A stretch of DNA of 64,000 nt. Origin: Acheta domesticus (lineage: Eukaryota; Arthropoda; Insecta; Orthoptera; Gryllidae). The number at the start of each line of letters is the position of its first letter. Within the stretch, counting starts at the first letter, position 1. This document shows, in pieces, positions 11,270-21,594 of this stretch. The translations under genes and the position numbers were made by a program. The stretch covers positions 225,553,819 to 225,617,818 of the forward strand of contig JAHLJT010000631.1 in NCBI GenBank assembly GCA_031308135.1. The letters are read 5' to 3'. The notes under the pieces are model-generated. The model was given only the letters and a program-made list of their open reading frames with translations. It searched no databases and was not told where the DNA came from.

Positions 11270-13190
11270 CTAACGGTCAGAGAAAGGCGCAAGAGAGGAA
11301 GGAAAGAAACGTCTTTATTCAAGGATTGCCAACCTAAAATTCCCTAGATGAATGTTTTTACAAGTAAGAGTACGGCAATCGCGAACTTACATATTGTTGG
11401 AGCACTAATTCAGAAAATAGAATAAATCCAGATCATTTTGGAAAATATGAAGTTTTTCAGCAAAAACAAACAAACACAACAGTTTATTTAACTATCTAAA
11501 TTACAAAAATATGTGTCTTAAGTAAAATAAATTCCATATTTTTGGGTTCAAAACGATTCTAAACATTTTTGCCCTAGTTCTATGAATCTAGATTTACGAT
11601 TTAAAGCATTTGTTTACTTGACAATCCATTCCCTAATAATTATACCTTACAGTTTGAACAGTACTGTATGATATTACGTTAGTGAAATATTTTTAGACTG
11701 CCGAAAAGTTCGTACCGTAATAAAAAATGTTGCTCTGTATTATTTTATTCTATAACAGTATTATAACTTGATTAATTATCACATTTTATTTGTTGTATTA
11801 TTTTGTTTTGCTTCCAGTTGCTTAGTTATATGTGACGACACGGTGACTGCCAACATGTTTATTTGCCTACACTGACAACAGAAAGTCGCTTTTTAAAACT
11901 ATAAATCTAATGATTGTGTTCGCCGCAAGATATTTTTTTTTTGAAATGCCAAATGCAATAAAGAGTTTTACTACAAATTATTCAAACATTAAAAGAGTTT
12001 GTTTTATCTGCTCGGTTGTTGAACACGACCATTTATAATAATAGTATTGAAAAGGAATATTTTCTTACGAATTCCTCTTTATTATTTAAAAGAAAAATAT
12101 CTGCTAAAACAAAGAATTCTTTCATTAACACGTTACAATTTCGTTGATCAAAAATGTCGGTTTCGTTAATTGTAGCCGCATATTTATTTTGAAGTATTAT
12201 TTCGTTCCTTTCAATGCTTCCGAATCAAATAAAGATGGTTGTGATATATCAGAGCCTAATCAGTACACATTTGTTAGTTATTTTTCTATTATAATTTTGG
12301 AAATATCGAAAATAACGAATTTTTCATTCATTAAATAAATCAATACTTTCTTTAATTGCACTAAATAGAATTGAATATTACAATGTTGTACTTTTTAATG
12401 GCTATTATTGCATTTCTGAATTTATTCTGACACATTAGGGCTTGAGATCCACCTGTGATGGAAAAACTGAAAGAAGTAACGTCTCCGCATATTTGATCCC
12501 ATGACGCCATTTTCAAATGAAACGAATTACACTTAATGAACTTGGAGGAGAACCTGGAATTAATTCCTGCAATCAATAACTGAATAGGAGAAAGGGTAGC
12601 ATTCTCTCTTCATTGCGTGGCCTCTTTAATTACATTGGGAGATTCTTTACGGACTGGCATAATTTTGTTGATGGATGTTCCGCTCGACTCAGAAAAGAAA
12701 TTTCTAAATTGAATTCTTTAATTATAGAAATGAAACGTAGGAGTATTTTTGACATTTTTCATGTCAGAAATACATAGTTACACAACTTTAGATATTTATT
12801 ACATAAATTATTCTTCGTGATATTTTTCATAGCCCGATTTGAAAGAATGTAGTAATTTAATGTTACTGAACGTCTGAACACACCGCCCAACCGTGCGGCG
12901 AACAATCCATGCAATCTAAAAGTTTTCTTACACACAGCAGGATATTAGAATAGTAAAGAATATATAGGGCATCGTGAACATTCGTAGATTACGTAATTCC
13001 AATATGAAATGGAACGGTTATGAACTAGGCGCCGGTCTTAACCCTTTGTAAAGAATGATTCCGTGACCTTTGGAATCCAAGACTGCAAACAAACTCGCTT
13101 AAAAGTCGACAGGAAGTCCCAGGGCATTGTGAAACGAATGCAGTGCCGTAAATAATTGTACCTTGGCAGTGACCAGGGCCAGTTCTCTTT
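11270..13190. other. AT-rich DNA, nothing identified
   Basis: Long A/T-rich stretch with only short, unconvincing frames on both strands. Confidence 0.5.
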
Positions 13191-13523
13191 GGACGGTCAA
13201 TCACCCGGATCGCCACTCGGCGAACGGGGCCAGTGGCGGCCCGAGGGTCTTGCCCCCGCGCCACCATGCCGAGAGGAAGGAGTGCGGGTGGGGAGGGGAG
13301 AGGCCGGCGACTCGTGACCCAGCGCGCGGCGCGGCGCCGGCCGCCTGAATGAAGGAGCGGCCGCCTTTGTTGTACGCGCTTCGCGGAAACGCGCAAGGAA
13401 GGGGGCGCGGCGCGGCGCGGCGCGGCGCGGCGGCGGCGATAGACGGAGGTGGCGGCGGCGGCGGCGGTGGCGGTAACGTAGGCGGGGGACGGGGGTGGCG
13501 CGGCGGTGGCGGCGATAGACGGA

Positions 13524-13583
<60 letters not shown>

Positions 13584-13930
13584 AACGGCGGCGGAGGGCG
13601 GGGGCGGCGCGGCGGTGGCGGCGATAGAGGCGGAGGTGGCGCCGGCGGCGACGGCGGCGGTGGCGGTAACGGCGGCGGGGGGCGGGGGCGGCGCGGCGGT
13701 GGCAGTGGCAGAGGACGAGGATCTTGCACCGTCGGAGGTTGTGGCGCTGGGTGCGATGTAATGGCCCTTCCCACGTCGCGTCGCCACTGCAGCGCGCTTC
13801 CAAACGCAACTGCAAAGCGTTGGTTTAAATCGAGGTCTTTCCACGTGTGGCGGGTTCCCGCTGCTGTGACGATCGGTGGCGGACAGCCGCCATCCGCAGC
13901 GCGGAGGAAGAAGAAATGCCCCGGAAACGC
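13190..13930. repeat. GC-rich island with GGC/GGT array
   Basis: CpG-rich. The core at 13434-13700 is built of GGCGGTGGCGGCGATAGACGG-like units and pure GGC runs. Open frames on both strands read as poly-Gly/Arg or poly-Pro and follow from the composition. The segment near 13795-13850 (GCGCTTCC... GGTTTAAATCGAGGTC) recurs at 63218-63275. Confidence 0.7.
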
Positions 13931-13932
13931 CG

Positions 13933-14065
13933 TGTAGGTCGGCGCTGGATCTCACTATCTAGTGGTGGGGGAACACCGCCACCTCTCAAGATAAAACACT
14001 ACACTGACGGTACTGATGACCCTATTAGCTGACGTGCCCGGAAACATTAGTTAGTCAATCAGTCA
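13933..14065 (+). repeat. 3' tail of the modular SINE-like family, truncated
   Basis: GTAGGTCGGCGCTGGATCTC through GCCCGGAA matches the last ~130 bp of the copy at 32466-33032, including the ending in short (ATCA)-like repeats. The head is missing. Confidence 0.65.
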
Positions 14066-14079
14066 ACGAACACCTAAAA

Positions 14080-15530
14080 TATGACACTTACTATTTAGTA
14101 CTCCAGGTCGTCTTTTTTAACACCCCAGAGGACCACGCATTTCTGAATTTTTCGACGTAAATTGCGCTCCCCTGTGCAGTCGGACCATGGCAGTCTGTTT
14201 TGTTTATATTTTGAGTCCAAACTTTAATTTGCCACTTATCTATATTACTTAAAAAAATATTTCTGCGTATTTACACCCGCCAGACATGAACCCTGTGAAG
14301 GCAGAAGAGCTATTTTAGTTAGACCATGTGAGGGGCAGTGAAAGCTATTTTAGATCTTCGTGATTTGAACACCATGCATAGAAAATTTTAGATGTGAATG
14401 CACAAAAAATATATCAACTTTGAAATGTTTGGGGGTCACTAGTACTCGAAAGTGCCGCAGGCTGACCAAAGGCATTTTTTTGGTTTAGACAACACATTCT
14501 TTATGTACAAAATAACAAGTGTGGCTCAATGACTGACGTTTTTCTGAATTTACCACTCGGACTACAAGGAGTGTGGTTGACCTGACCGTATGGGGAATGA
14601 TGTTTTAAACATAGTATGGAACTTAAAGGTTGGGGTGAGTTATCTCAACAAAAGGGAATGGTTGAATAAATACCGCATGTACCACTGGGGAATTCACATT
14701 GGAAGAGACGGAGGCGTAAGGCGACACTAGAGAAAGAACGTACGCAATTATTAGGTCGCTTGTAATCACATAATTTTCTAAGCGCCTCCCTTTCTCGAAG
14801 AAATTGCATTGAAATGTGGAGACGTACGACAAACTACATTTTTGAAGCTGAAATTGTTTTATGAGTTTGTAAGAAATCTTGTATTTAAAATTGAAATTGA
14901 GATAATTAAGTAAGAGGCAGGAGAAAATAGTTATATAATAATTTTTCTCAGCATATTTAAAAAGAAAATCCTTTTGTCTGATTTTTTGACATTTTTAACA
15001 AGCATGACGTTTGTATAAAATAATACAGAAAGTAAACAAATAATTTAAAGTTAAGTCAGTTCAGTCAATTTAAGTCCAGTCGAACGCTAAGGAAAGTAAA
15101 CGATTTGGAAAGATTCAGAACATACCTACTACATGAGTGGATAATCCTTCTTTATTCCGAGTAAAAAATATTTTAAGAATTTTTAAACCTTTCTGAAAGA
15201 GAATATGCATACATTTCACAGAAAATGATGGAATTGTAATTTGAGACATTATTTGACAGGCGACTATTGAAATAATATCAATCCATATGACATCTACCCG
15301 ATTCGGCATTCTTCTTTGTCTCAAAGGAAGCAACGCTTTCTCGTCCGTCGCTCTTAGTAATACACGGAACACATCGTGTGCGCATCAGAGGCCACGCCGC
15401 CATCAAAGATAAAGCACATTGTGTACCGAAGATGAAGGCAACAACGGTTGCACTGAGCGCTTCACAAGCATTCCTCGGCATCCTGCTGGCTGTGACATGA
15501 GGGATCACGCCGTGGATAACACGAGGCCCG
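14080..15530. other. non-coding DNA, nothing identified
   Basis: Moderately AT-rich. Short frames on the minus strand near 14623-14832 and 15115-15571 lack domains and splice context. Confidence 0.45.
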
Positions 15531-15534
15531 AACA

Positions 15535-15810
15535 GTGAAAGAAGGCAGCCCGGGCGTGGGCCGGGAGGCAAAGCGGTCGCCGAACGGCGCGCGGAGCGAT
15601 GGAGGGAGGGAGGGTTTTCGAGCGGCGGGGCGGGAGCGGGGCTGGGGGCGGGGACGGTGCGAAGTACCGCGTCGTCGAATCGATGGCCTCGCGCGCCGTC
15701 GTCGATTAATCACCCCGAAGGCGCCTGCGGTGGCAGCGACGGTGGGCGGTGCGGTGGAAGGGGACGGGGAGCAGGCGCCGCGGGGGGGGGGAGCAATTTT
15801 TAGGGGGGAA
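15535..15810. other. GC-rich, CpG-rich island
   Basis: Abrupt rise in GC between AT-rich flanks. Open frames on both strands are Arg/Pro/Gly-rich. It could be an unmethylated promoter-like island or an old GC-rich repeat; no transcript signal is convincing. Confidence 0.4.
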
Positions 15811-16905
15811 GAAGAAAAATATTGCCGGCGCGGTAAAAATAATTGGATCAACGTCTTTGCAGTTTCGGAAAGAAATGCCTCCGCCGCCGTTTCTTTGGCT
15901 GACGTTATGAAGTGTCTAGGACGTCTTGATTCCGGATATTCCGTTACAGGTTTCAGGGTGGTCTTGAGTTCAATCTATTTTAGTAATTTCCAATGCGCGT
16001 AGAAATAGAAAGAAAAGTCTGCAACTACGTGAGAGGTGTCTACGATTTTGATAGATACCCAGAAATGGGAAAAAGGAGTTTCAAATATTCAAATGTTTCT
16101 TGTTATTTCATGGATTTTCGTACTGCGCGTACCCACTGAATTCCCATTGTTAGTGCGCCATTGCGTACGACACATCTGACGTCACGCGAAAGCAAGAATG
16201 AAATGAAGATGCTGACCGCCATTAAATATACGCTACTTGCGTGGTCCATTTTGGAAAGCACCTTTTTTAATATTCTTGGTGTATAAATAACTGTTGCACT
16301 GTTTAAAAATACTATATTATACTGCAGTATTCGTGGAGACAGTTTTTGTGCAAATATTTAATTTATTGTTGTGCTGTATGAGAGCTTTTTATGTTATTGT
16401 TCTTGATCTACGTACATTGAAAAACAATTTTGTGTGTTTTGTTCCGCAGCATTTTTGTTCCTGCAGGACACTCGTATTTTTTAATTATCTTGCCTGTTCC
16501 ATAGGGCGGATGAAAGGCCCTATTGATGCTGCAAATAAACTGTATTCAGAAAGTCTGAAGTTGAGAGTAGTGAGACAGTATAATTTCTTTAATTGTATTA
16601 TTTTGTATTAAGATTTAAGAATTTGTTTCACGGGAACGAGTTACCCGCCAGCATCTTATTTTTCCCTGACGTTTTCCTAGTGACGAAAGCATCCTGACTC
16701 GTAGAGCGATCAGGTTGTGTGGACTGGTGTTCATCACTCGATGTCACTTCCCACCACCGCGGAGCATTTTCTCAAAGCAGCTAGCTCGAATCGCTCCCTC
16801 GTTTGTGCAAACTGGGACTCAGAGACAAGCAGGTGGGACGAGGACAAGATACAATACATTTAAATGCAGTTTCAGTGATTTACAAAACAAATTAAGAATA
16901 TCAAT

Positions 16906-16906
<1 letters not shown>
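15811..16906. other. intergenic DNA
   Basis: No gene seen. A TGACGTCA (CRE-type) octamer occurs near 16178. The frame at 16294-16611 is A/T-driven. Confidence 0.4.

Positions 16907-16950
<44 letters not shown>
16907..16950. repeat. (AAT)n microsatellite
   Basis: About 14 uninterrupted AAT units directly before the tRNA-headed SINE. Confidence 0.95.
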
Positions 16951-16951
<1 letters not shown>

Positions 16952-17341
16952 GAAACAGAGCTATGTGGCTCAGTGCGTAGCGCGCTGACTTGGCTGTTGG
17001 GAGGCCCGGTTTCGATCCCCGGCCGGTCATCCTGATCGGGGTTTTCGTGGTTTCGGTCATAAAGGCAAATGCCTCGGCCATAGAGGTAAGTTCGGTCGCA
17101 GAGGCAAATTCCCTCGGTCATAGAGGCAAATGCTATGATGGTTCAAAAAGGTCACGATAACCTCTCGTCATCTTCCTATCACATCATAATCCATAATTCC
17201 AGGCTTAACAACCTTATCTTACCAAGGAATGCAGATGAAAAGATGATCCCCATAATGACGCACGTTAATCTCTCTCCGGAATAAAATATGATTGAACTTC
17301 GTAAGAGAACGTGTAGCGTGATCAGAAATGTCCGATACGGA
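16951..17341 (+). mobile_element. tRNA-derived SINE between two TAA arrays
   Basis: Seen: an A-box-like TGGCTCAGTGCGTAGCGCGC near 16974 and a B-box-like GGTTTCGATCCCC near 17010 (one extra T), the usual RNA polymerase III promoter spacing for a tRNA head. The body holds three degenerate copies of GGTCATAGAGGCAAATGC (about 17056-17140). The right boundary is the next TAA array. It is not a functional tRNA, because no acceptor stem closes after the B box. Confidence 0.7.
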
Positions 17342-17360
17342 AATTATAATAATCATAATC

Positions 17361-17397
<37 letters not shown>
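17342..17397. repeat. (TAA)n array, 5' flank of the R4/Dong-like LINE
   Basis: About 17 units with small interruptions (ATAATCATAATC) at the left. The LINE begins directly at its right end. Confidence 0.9.
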
Positions 17398-17398
<1 letters not shown>

Positions 17399-17902
17399 TC
17401 CACCTAGGGAGTACACGACCTTGCAGTTGGTGGTGGAGCTTGAGTACCCCCATGAGCCTTAAAGCTATGTCAGTGGTAGCCTAGCTACCGGTGGGGCCTC
17501 CCTTGCTGAATGGGTTGAAGGTGAGGGGTCAGACGAAGAAGTACTCCATTTTGAGGAGAGTGGGAAGTAAGTAGAGAGGGAAGGGTCATGAACCTTTGGA
17601 CTTCCTGTTGTCGGCCCATAGAGGGTACAGGAGAGAAACTGGTTTGGCACACCAGGCCACTGATTAGAGTGGAGGCCCGAACCTTGCATTAGCCAGCGAA
17701 GGAGGCTGCCTTCAGCAGTCAGTGAAAATCCCGTAGGGTTTAGTAATGCCGACTGACGATCGGAGGGACCCCTTGCTGGGCCCTGCGGGGGGATGCCCCG
17801 AGGCCACTGTGGGTCGCAGTAACGGATGGCAGGAAACAACCCGAGGGTTAAGTGTGATCTGTGAACTCGAACTTGCGTCCTGCGAATCTTCAATTCAAAC
17901 CA
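17398..17902 (+). other. 5' UTR of the R4/Dong-like LINE
   Basis: No frame. It starts with a small dyad, CTCC...GGGAG, and includes GCCTAGCTACCGGTGGGGCC. Some R2-group elements carry a self-cleaving ribozyme at this position; I could not fold the sequence to test that. Confidence 0.6.
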
Positions 17903-19153
17903 ATGAGCAAAATGGATAGAACAAGCAATGTAATGAATCTTAACGTGCCTTGTTCTACCAATGTCCCATACCTGCTCAGAAACCGAGCTAATGTCACCTT
18001 GTCGACGTCTGGCCATCCCACGGATGCTAGTCCCAGGGACCCAGAGCCGGCAGTAGCTCGAAGCCATCGTCAGAGATGGACCCGGGATGAATTAAAGGAG
18101 GTGATGTGGTGCTTTTACTACGCAAAAGCGAAAAATGGGGGCTCTGAAATAGAAGTTTTCAAGGTATGGAGAGAGCGGAACCCAGATATGAGACCTACCC
18201 TAGACTCAAAGAAGCTTGCCAGTCAACGACGATACATACTCAGCAGTGGAAAATTCACAGCAGATCAACTTGCTGACATTGAGAGAAATGCGGAATATGT
18301 ACTTCGCTCGAACAATCCACATCACGAACATGTAGAACTTGAAAATGATGATCCCGTGGAAGGTTCATCGCTTTCCAGTGAAACACACGTCAGTGGTGAA
18401 AACTCATCTGGCAATGAATTACACGATAAGGACATGATGCGAAATCTCCTTCGGCGCGAAATAGAAAGAGTTAGTCAACTTCCGTTTGAATCTCGCGAAC
18501 CGTTGAGGAGAATATACGAAAATGCCAAAGCTAAAAGAGTGATAGAAACAGTTAATTCTGTCTTAAATGAGGTGGTGGAGACCCCAGGCAGAGATCTAGA
18601 TATTACTGAAATCAATCACATCATATATGCAACTGGATATCTAGTATCTGAGATAATTTTGGGGCCAGCCAAGAACACCGACGGCCGACAGCAAAACAGA
18701 GTAAACAGCTCTGTACCCCCATGGATGAACAGAATTATGAAACGGATAGCCGACACCCGGCGTGAAATATCATTCTTAGCTGAGGCATCTTCTAAATCAA
18801 CGCACACCTCTAAAGTTCAACGAAAAATATTAAATGTTGAACAAAAATACCAAATTGAAAATGACACCAGCAGGCTAATGGTAGTTGAGAAGCTAAAAGA
18901 GAAAATTCAAGCATGGGCTCAACGAATAAGAAGGTACAAACGTAGAATAGATTTCCGTGTACAGAACCGGTTGTTTGAAACAGACGCGAAGAGATTCTAT
19001 CGCAATTTGACTCAAAAACCGAATGGCAAAGCTGTTACTCCTTCAAAGATGACGTCGAAGCATTTTGGTCAGGAATCTGGGAAGAGAGCAGATCCTACAA
19101 CAAAGACGCATCTTGGCTTCAATCTGAAGTTGATGCTGCCGATGAACTTGTAG
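17903..19153 (+). CDS. N-terminal part of the LINE protein (Myb-like)
   Basis: Start chosen at the first ATG (17903, MSKMDRTSN...); the frame is open slightly upstream from 17861. Seen: a Myb/SANT-like helix block around RQRWTRDELKEVMWCF (roughly residues 55-75), then a polar, basic region with predicted helices (EQKYQIENDTSRLM) that normally runs straight into the RT. The last ~35 residues (after about 19045) look out of frame: the expected acidic lead-in to the RT (a WSGIWEESRSYN block) is found in the next frame at the same place. Role by family: the Myb domain helps target DNA recognition. Confidence 0.75.
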   Translation: MSKMDRTSNVMNLNVPCSTNVPYLLRNRANVTLSTSGHPTDASPRDPEPAVARSHRQRWTRDELKEVMWCFYYAKAKNGGSEIEVFKVWRERNPDMRPTLDSKKLASQRRYILSSGKFTADQLADIERNAEYVLRSNNPHHEHVELENDDPVEGSSLSSETHVSGENSSGNELHDKDMMRNLLRREIERVSQLPFESREPLRRIYENAKAKRVIETVNSVLNEVVETPGRDLDITEINHIIYATGYLVSEIILGPAKNTDGRQQNRVNSSVPPWMNRIMKRIADTRREISFLAEASSKSTHTSKVQRKILNVEQKYQIENDTSRLMVVEKLKEKIQAWAQRIRRYKRRIDFRVQNRLFETDAKRFYRNLTQKPNGKAVTPSKMTSKHFGQESGKRADPTTKTHLGFNLKLMLPMNL

Positions 19154-19158
19154 AAACA

Positions 19159-21465
19159 GTGGAAGATGTTCACCAATTCTCGGAAGAGGACCTCTTCCAA
19201 GCAATTAAGAACATGGGAAACTGGAAGTCCCCCGGGATTGATAAGATCCAGATTTATTGGATTAAGAAATTAACAGCAATACATTCTCATCTAGCAAAGG
19301 CTGTTAATAAAATTTTTGAAAACCCAAAGGAAATCCCGGAATGGCTCACACGCGGCATCACGTATTTGCTACCCAAAGCGGGAGACAGCTCTTTGGCGAA
19401 GAACTACAGGCCAATTACTTGTCTGCCAGTACTGTACAAAGTTATAACTTCAGCTATAGCTGACAAAATGTATAGACATCTAGATAAGAATCATCTAATG
19501 CCAGCTGAACAAAAAGGATGTCGTAAAGGCTCTTATGGGTGTAAGGAAATCTTGCTACTGAATAAAGTCATCTTGAATGATGTAAAGAAACGCAAACGTA
19601 ATTTGAGCATGGCTTGGATTGACTACCAAAAGGCCTTTGATAGTGTACCACACGATTGGATTTTGAAGACCCTGGAGATCTATCGATTTCATCCTAGACT
19701 TGTTGAGTTTTGCAAGGCTAGTATGAAGTCGTGGAGTACCAGGTTACTAATCCACAGCGGAAAGGAAGCAGTAGAAACAAGAAGTATTCAGATTAACAGG
19801 GGTATTTTTCAAGGAGATTCACTATCCCCTCTGCTGTTTTGCATTAGTTTGATCCCACTATCGAGACAGTTGTCGCAAGCTGACTTTGGTTTTAAGCTCC
19901 ATGGTGATGAAAGGCCAGTATCACATTTGTTTTACATGGATGATCTGAAAGTGTTTGCCAAGAATGAAGCGATTCTCTCCCAAATGCTGTCTGTCGTGAA
20001 TGACTTTAGCAATGACATCTGCATGAAGTTTGGTCTTGACAAGTGTGCAAAAATCAATTTAAAAAGAGGGAAACTCACAACGTCTGAGAACATTGAAATT
20101 GATACGCACACTGTGATTCAAGATCTTGAGCCAGGTAAAACTTACAAATATCTGGGCATTGAAGAATGTGAAACCATCTCGAATGACAGAATGAAAGAGA
20201 GAATTCGTAGGGAGTATTATAGAAGAGTGAGACTGGTCCTGCAGTCCGCTCTGAATTCCAGGAATAAAATATCTGCAATAGGTAGTTTGGCGGTACCTGT
20301 AGCCGAATACAGTTTTGGACTAGTGGACTGGACTGAGCAAGAAATTCGCACCATGGATCGAAAAACCAGAAAACTGCTGACAATGCATCATGTTTCCCAC
20401 CCTCGAGCTGATATACATAGACTTTATGTGGCACGTAAGGAAGGAGGAAGAGGCCTCAGACAAATTGAGGCCTCCTGGCACAACGCAATAGTCGGGTTGG
20501 GTAAGTATGTAGTCAGCCATCAAGACGACCCTCTAATGAGGCAGGTCATGAAATCTGACCGAAGAATGGGAAACAGAGGCATTGTTAGTGTAGCAAGAAA
20601 CATTGCGAAGAAAACTAGGCAAGACACGTCGAATAACACAGACACTGAACTTCTGATGCTGCTAAACATGAAGTGTGAGACACAAAAAATGTTAAAGAAA
20701 TCGTGGAGAGACAAACCACTCCACGGTCAATACCTAAAAAGAATGGACAAGGTGCAGATCAATAAAGATCAATCATTTATGTGGCTTAAAAGGGGAAGGA
20801 TGAAGCCAGAATCGGAAGCACTTGTAATAGCTGCCCAAGATCAGGCCTTGAGAACACGACATTATGATAAAGCGGTTCTCAAAATTTCCCAAGATGACAA
20901 ATGCCGCATTTGCCTGGAGCAAGTAGAAACCATTGATCATATTGTCTCAGCTTGTCCAATCCTAGCAAAGACCGAATACCTTAAAAGACATGACAGGGTG
21001 TGTAGCTACCTCCACTGGCAGATCTGTACCGCCCTCGAAGTTCCAAACACATGCCCCAAGTGGTACGAACACTCACCGAAACCGGTGACGTCTGTTGGAT
21101 TGTGTACGATATTGTACGACCAACAAATTCAAACTGATCGCACGATAGCGGCAAACAAACCGGATATAGTTATCCGGGATTTGGCCAAAAAATCGTGTTT
21201 ACTTATCGATGTTGCTGTACCTTGCGATCAAAACGTCGTTACCAAGGAGGCAGAGAAACGTCTTAAATACAAGAGTTTGGAAATCGAGATCAGCCGAATG
21301 TGGGGCGTAAAGGCACAGGTCGTCCCGATAGTTATCGGAGCTCTGGGATTTGTTCCGCAAAATTTGTGTAAGAACTTGTCTAAACTCCCAGGTAATTCAA
21401 AAGACTGGGAAGTGCAAGAAATTGCTTTATTTGGAACAGCCCACATTTTGCGTAAAGTATTGTAG
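19159..21465 (+). CDS. LINE reverse transcriptase plus restriction-like endonuclease
   Basis: The first ATG at 19159 is probably not a real start, since family-like sequence continues upstream in the same frame to about 19047. Seen in 768 residues: RT fingers with WKSPGIDKI (near 23) and NYRPITCLP; palm with WIDYQKAFDSVPH, the FQGDSLSPLLF block and the catalytic YMDD at residues 259-262; thumb with YKYLGIEE; a zinc finger C-X2-C-X8-H-X4-C at 582-599; and an endonuclease with PDIVIRD near 668 followed by LLIDVAVPCD and a Lys/Arg-rich KRLKYKSLE helix. All visible catalytic blocks are intact and the frame is uninterrupted to the stop. Role by family: nicks the target and copies its RNA by target-primed reverse transcription in the nucleus. 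Confidence 0.9.
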   Translation: MEDVHQFSEEDLFQAIKNMGNWKSPGIDKIQIYWIKKLTAIHSHLAKAVNKIFENPKEIPEWLTRGITYLLPKAGDSSLAKNYRPITCLPVLYKVITSAIADKMYRHLDKNHLMPAEQKGCRKGSYGCKEILLLNKVILNDVKKRKRNLSMAWIDYQKAFDSVPHDWILKTLEIYRFHPRLVEFCKASMKSWSTRLLIHSGKEAVETRSIQINRGIFQGDSLSPLLFCISLIPLSRQLSQADFGFKLHGDERPVSHLFYMDDLKVFAKNEAILSQMLSVVNDFSNDICMKFGLDKCAKINLKRGKLTTSENIEIDTHTVIQDLEPGKTYKYLGIEECETISNDRMKERIRREYYRRVRLVLQSALNSRNKISAIGSLAVPVAEYSFGLVDWTEQEIRTMDRKTRKLLTMHHVSHPRADIHRLYVARKEGGRGLRQIEASWHNAIVGLGKYVVSHQDDPLMRQVMKSDRRMGNRGIVSVARNIAKKTRQDTSNNTDTELLMLLNMKCETQKMLKKSWRDKPLHGQYLKRMDKVQINKDQSFMWLKRGRMKPESEALVIAAQDQALRTRHYDKAVLKISQDDKCRICLEQVETIDHIVSACPILAKTEYLKRHDRVCSYLHWQICTALEVPNTCPKWYEHSPKPVTSVGLCTILYDQQIQTDRTIAANKPDIVIRDLAKKSCLLIDVAVPCDQNVVTKEAEKRLKYKSLEIEISRMWGVKAQVVPIVIGALGFVPQNLCKNLSKLPGNSKDWEVQEIALFGTAHILRKVL

Positions 21466-21569
21466 AGGCACTGATAGTCACCGAATCTGCTCCTTAGGTA
21501 GCTGGTTGCAACCTGGAGTAGATTTTATATTCAGCCGACTCATAAGATCTTTAGTCGTGATGTAATGGA

Positions 21570-21594
21570 ATAATAATAATAATAATATAATAAA
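21570..21594. repeat. (AAT)n-type tail, 3' flank of the LINE
   Basis: AATAATAATAATAATATAATA follows the 3' UTR. It may be target TAA repeat, the LINE's own repeat tail, or both. Confidence 0.8.

Larger units (their letters stand above)
17398..21569 (+). mobile_element. R4/Dong-like non-LTR retrotransposon, nearly full length
   Basis: Seen: a ~500-bp 5' UTR from CTCCACCTAGGGAG; a coding region with Myb-like, RT, CCHC and restriction-like endonuclease parts; a ~100-bp 3' UTR; and an end at GATGTAATGG followed by AATAATAATAATAAT (from 21570). Known: Dong of silkworm, an R4-clade element, was found in TAA repeats, and the R2/R4 group uses a restriction-like endonuclease instead of an APE type. 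Domain content and location fit that group. The single expected frame is interrupted once, near 19050. Confidence 0.88.

Noticed and set aside
13025..13955. Five overlapping Gly-, Pro-, Ala- and Arg-rich frames
   Set aside because: Artefacts of the GGC/GGT array.
16955..17030. Functional tRNA gene
   Set aside because: A and B boxes are present but the B box has an extra base, and no matching acceptor stem or anticodon arm closes. It fits a SINE head.
20075..20714. Minus-strand frames opposite the LINE
   Set aside because: Shadows of the RT frame, which has clear family motifs.
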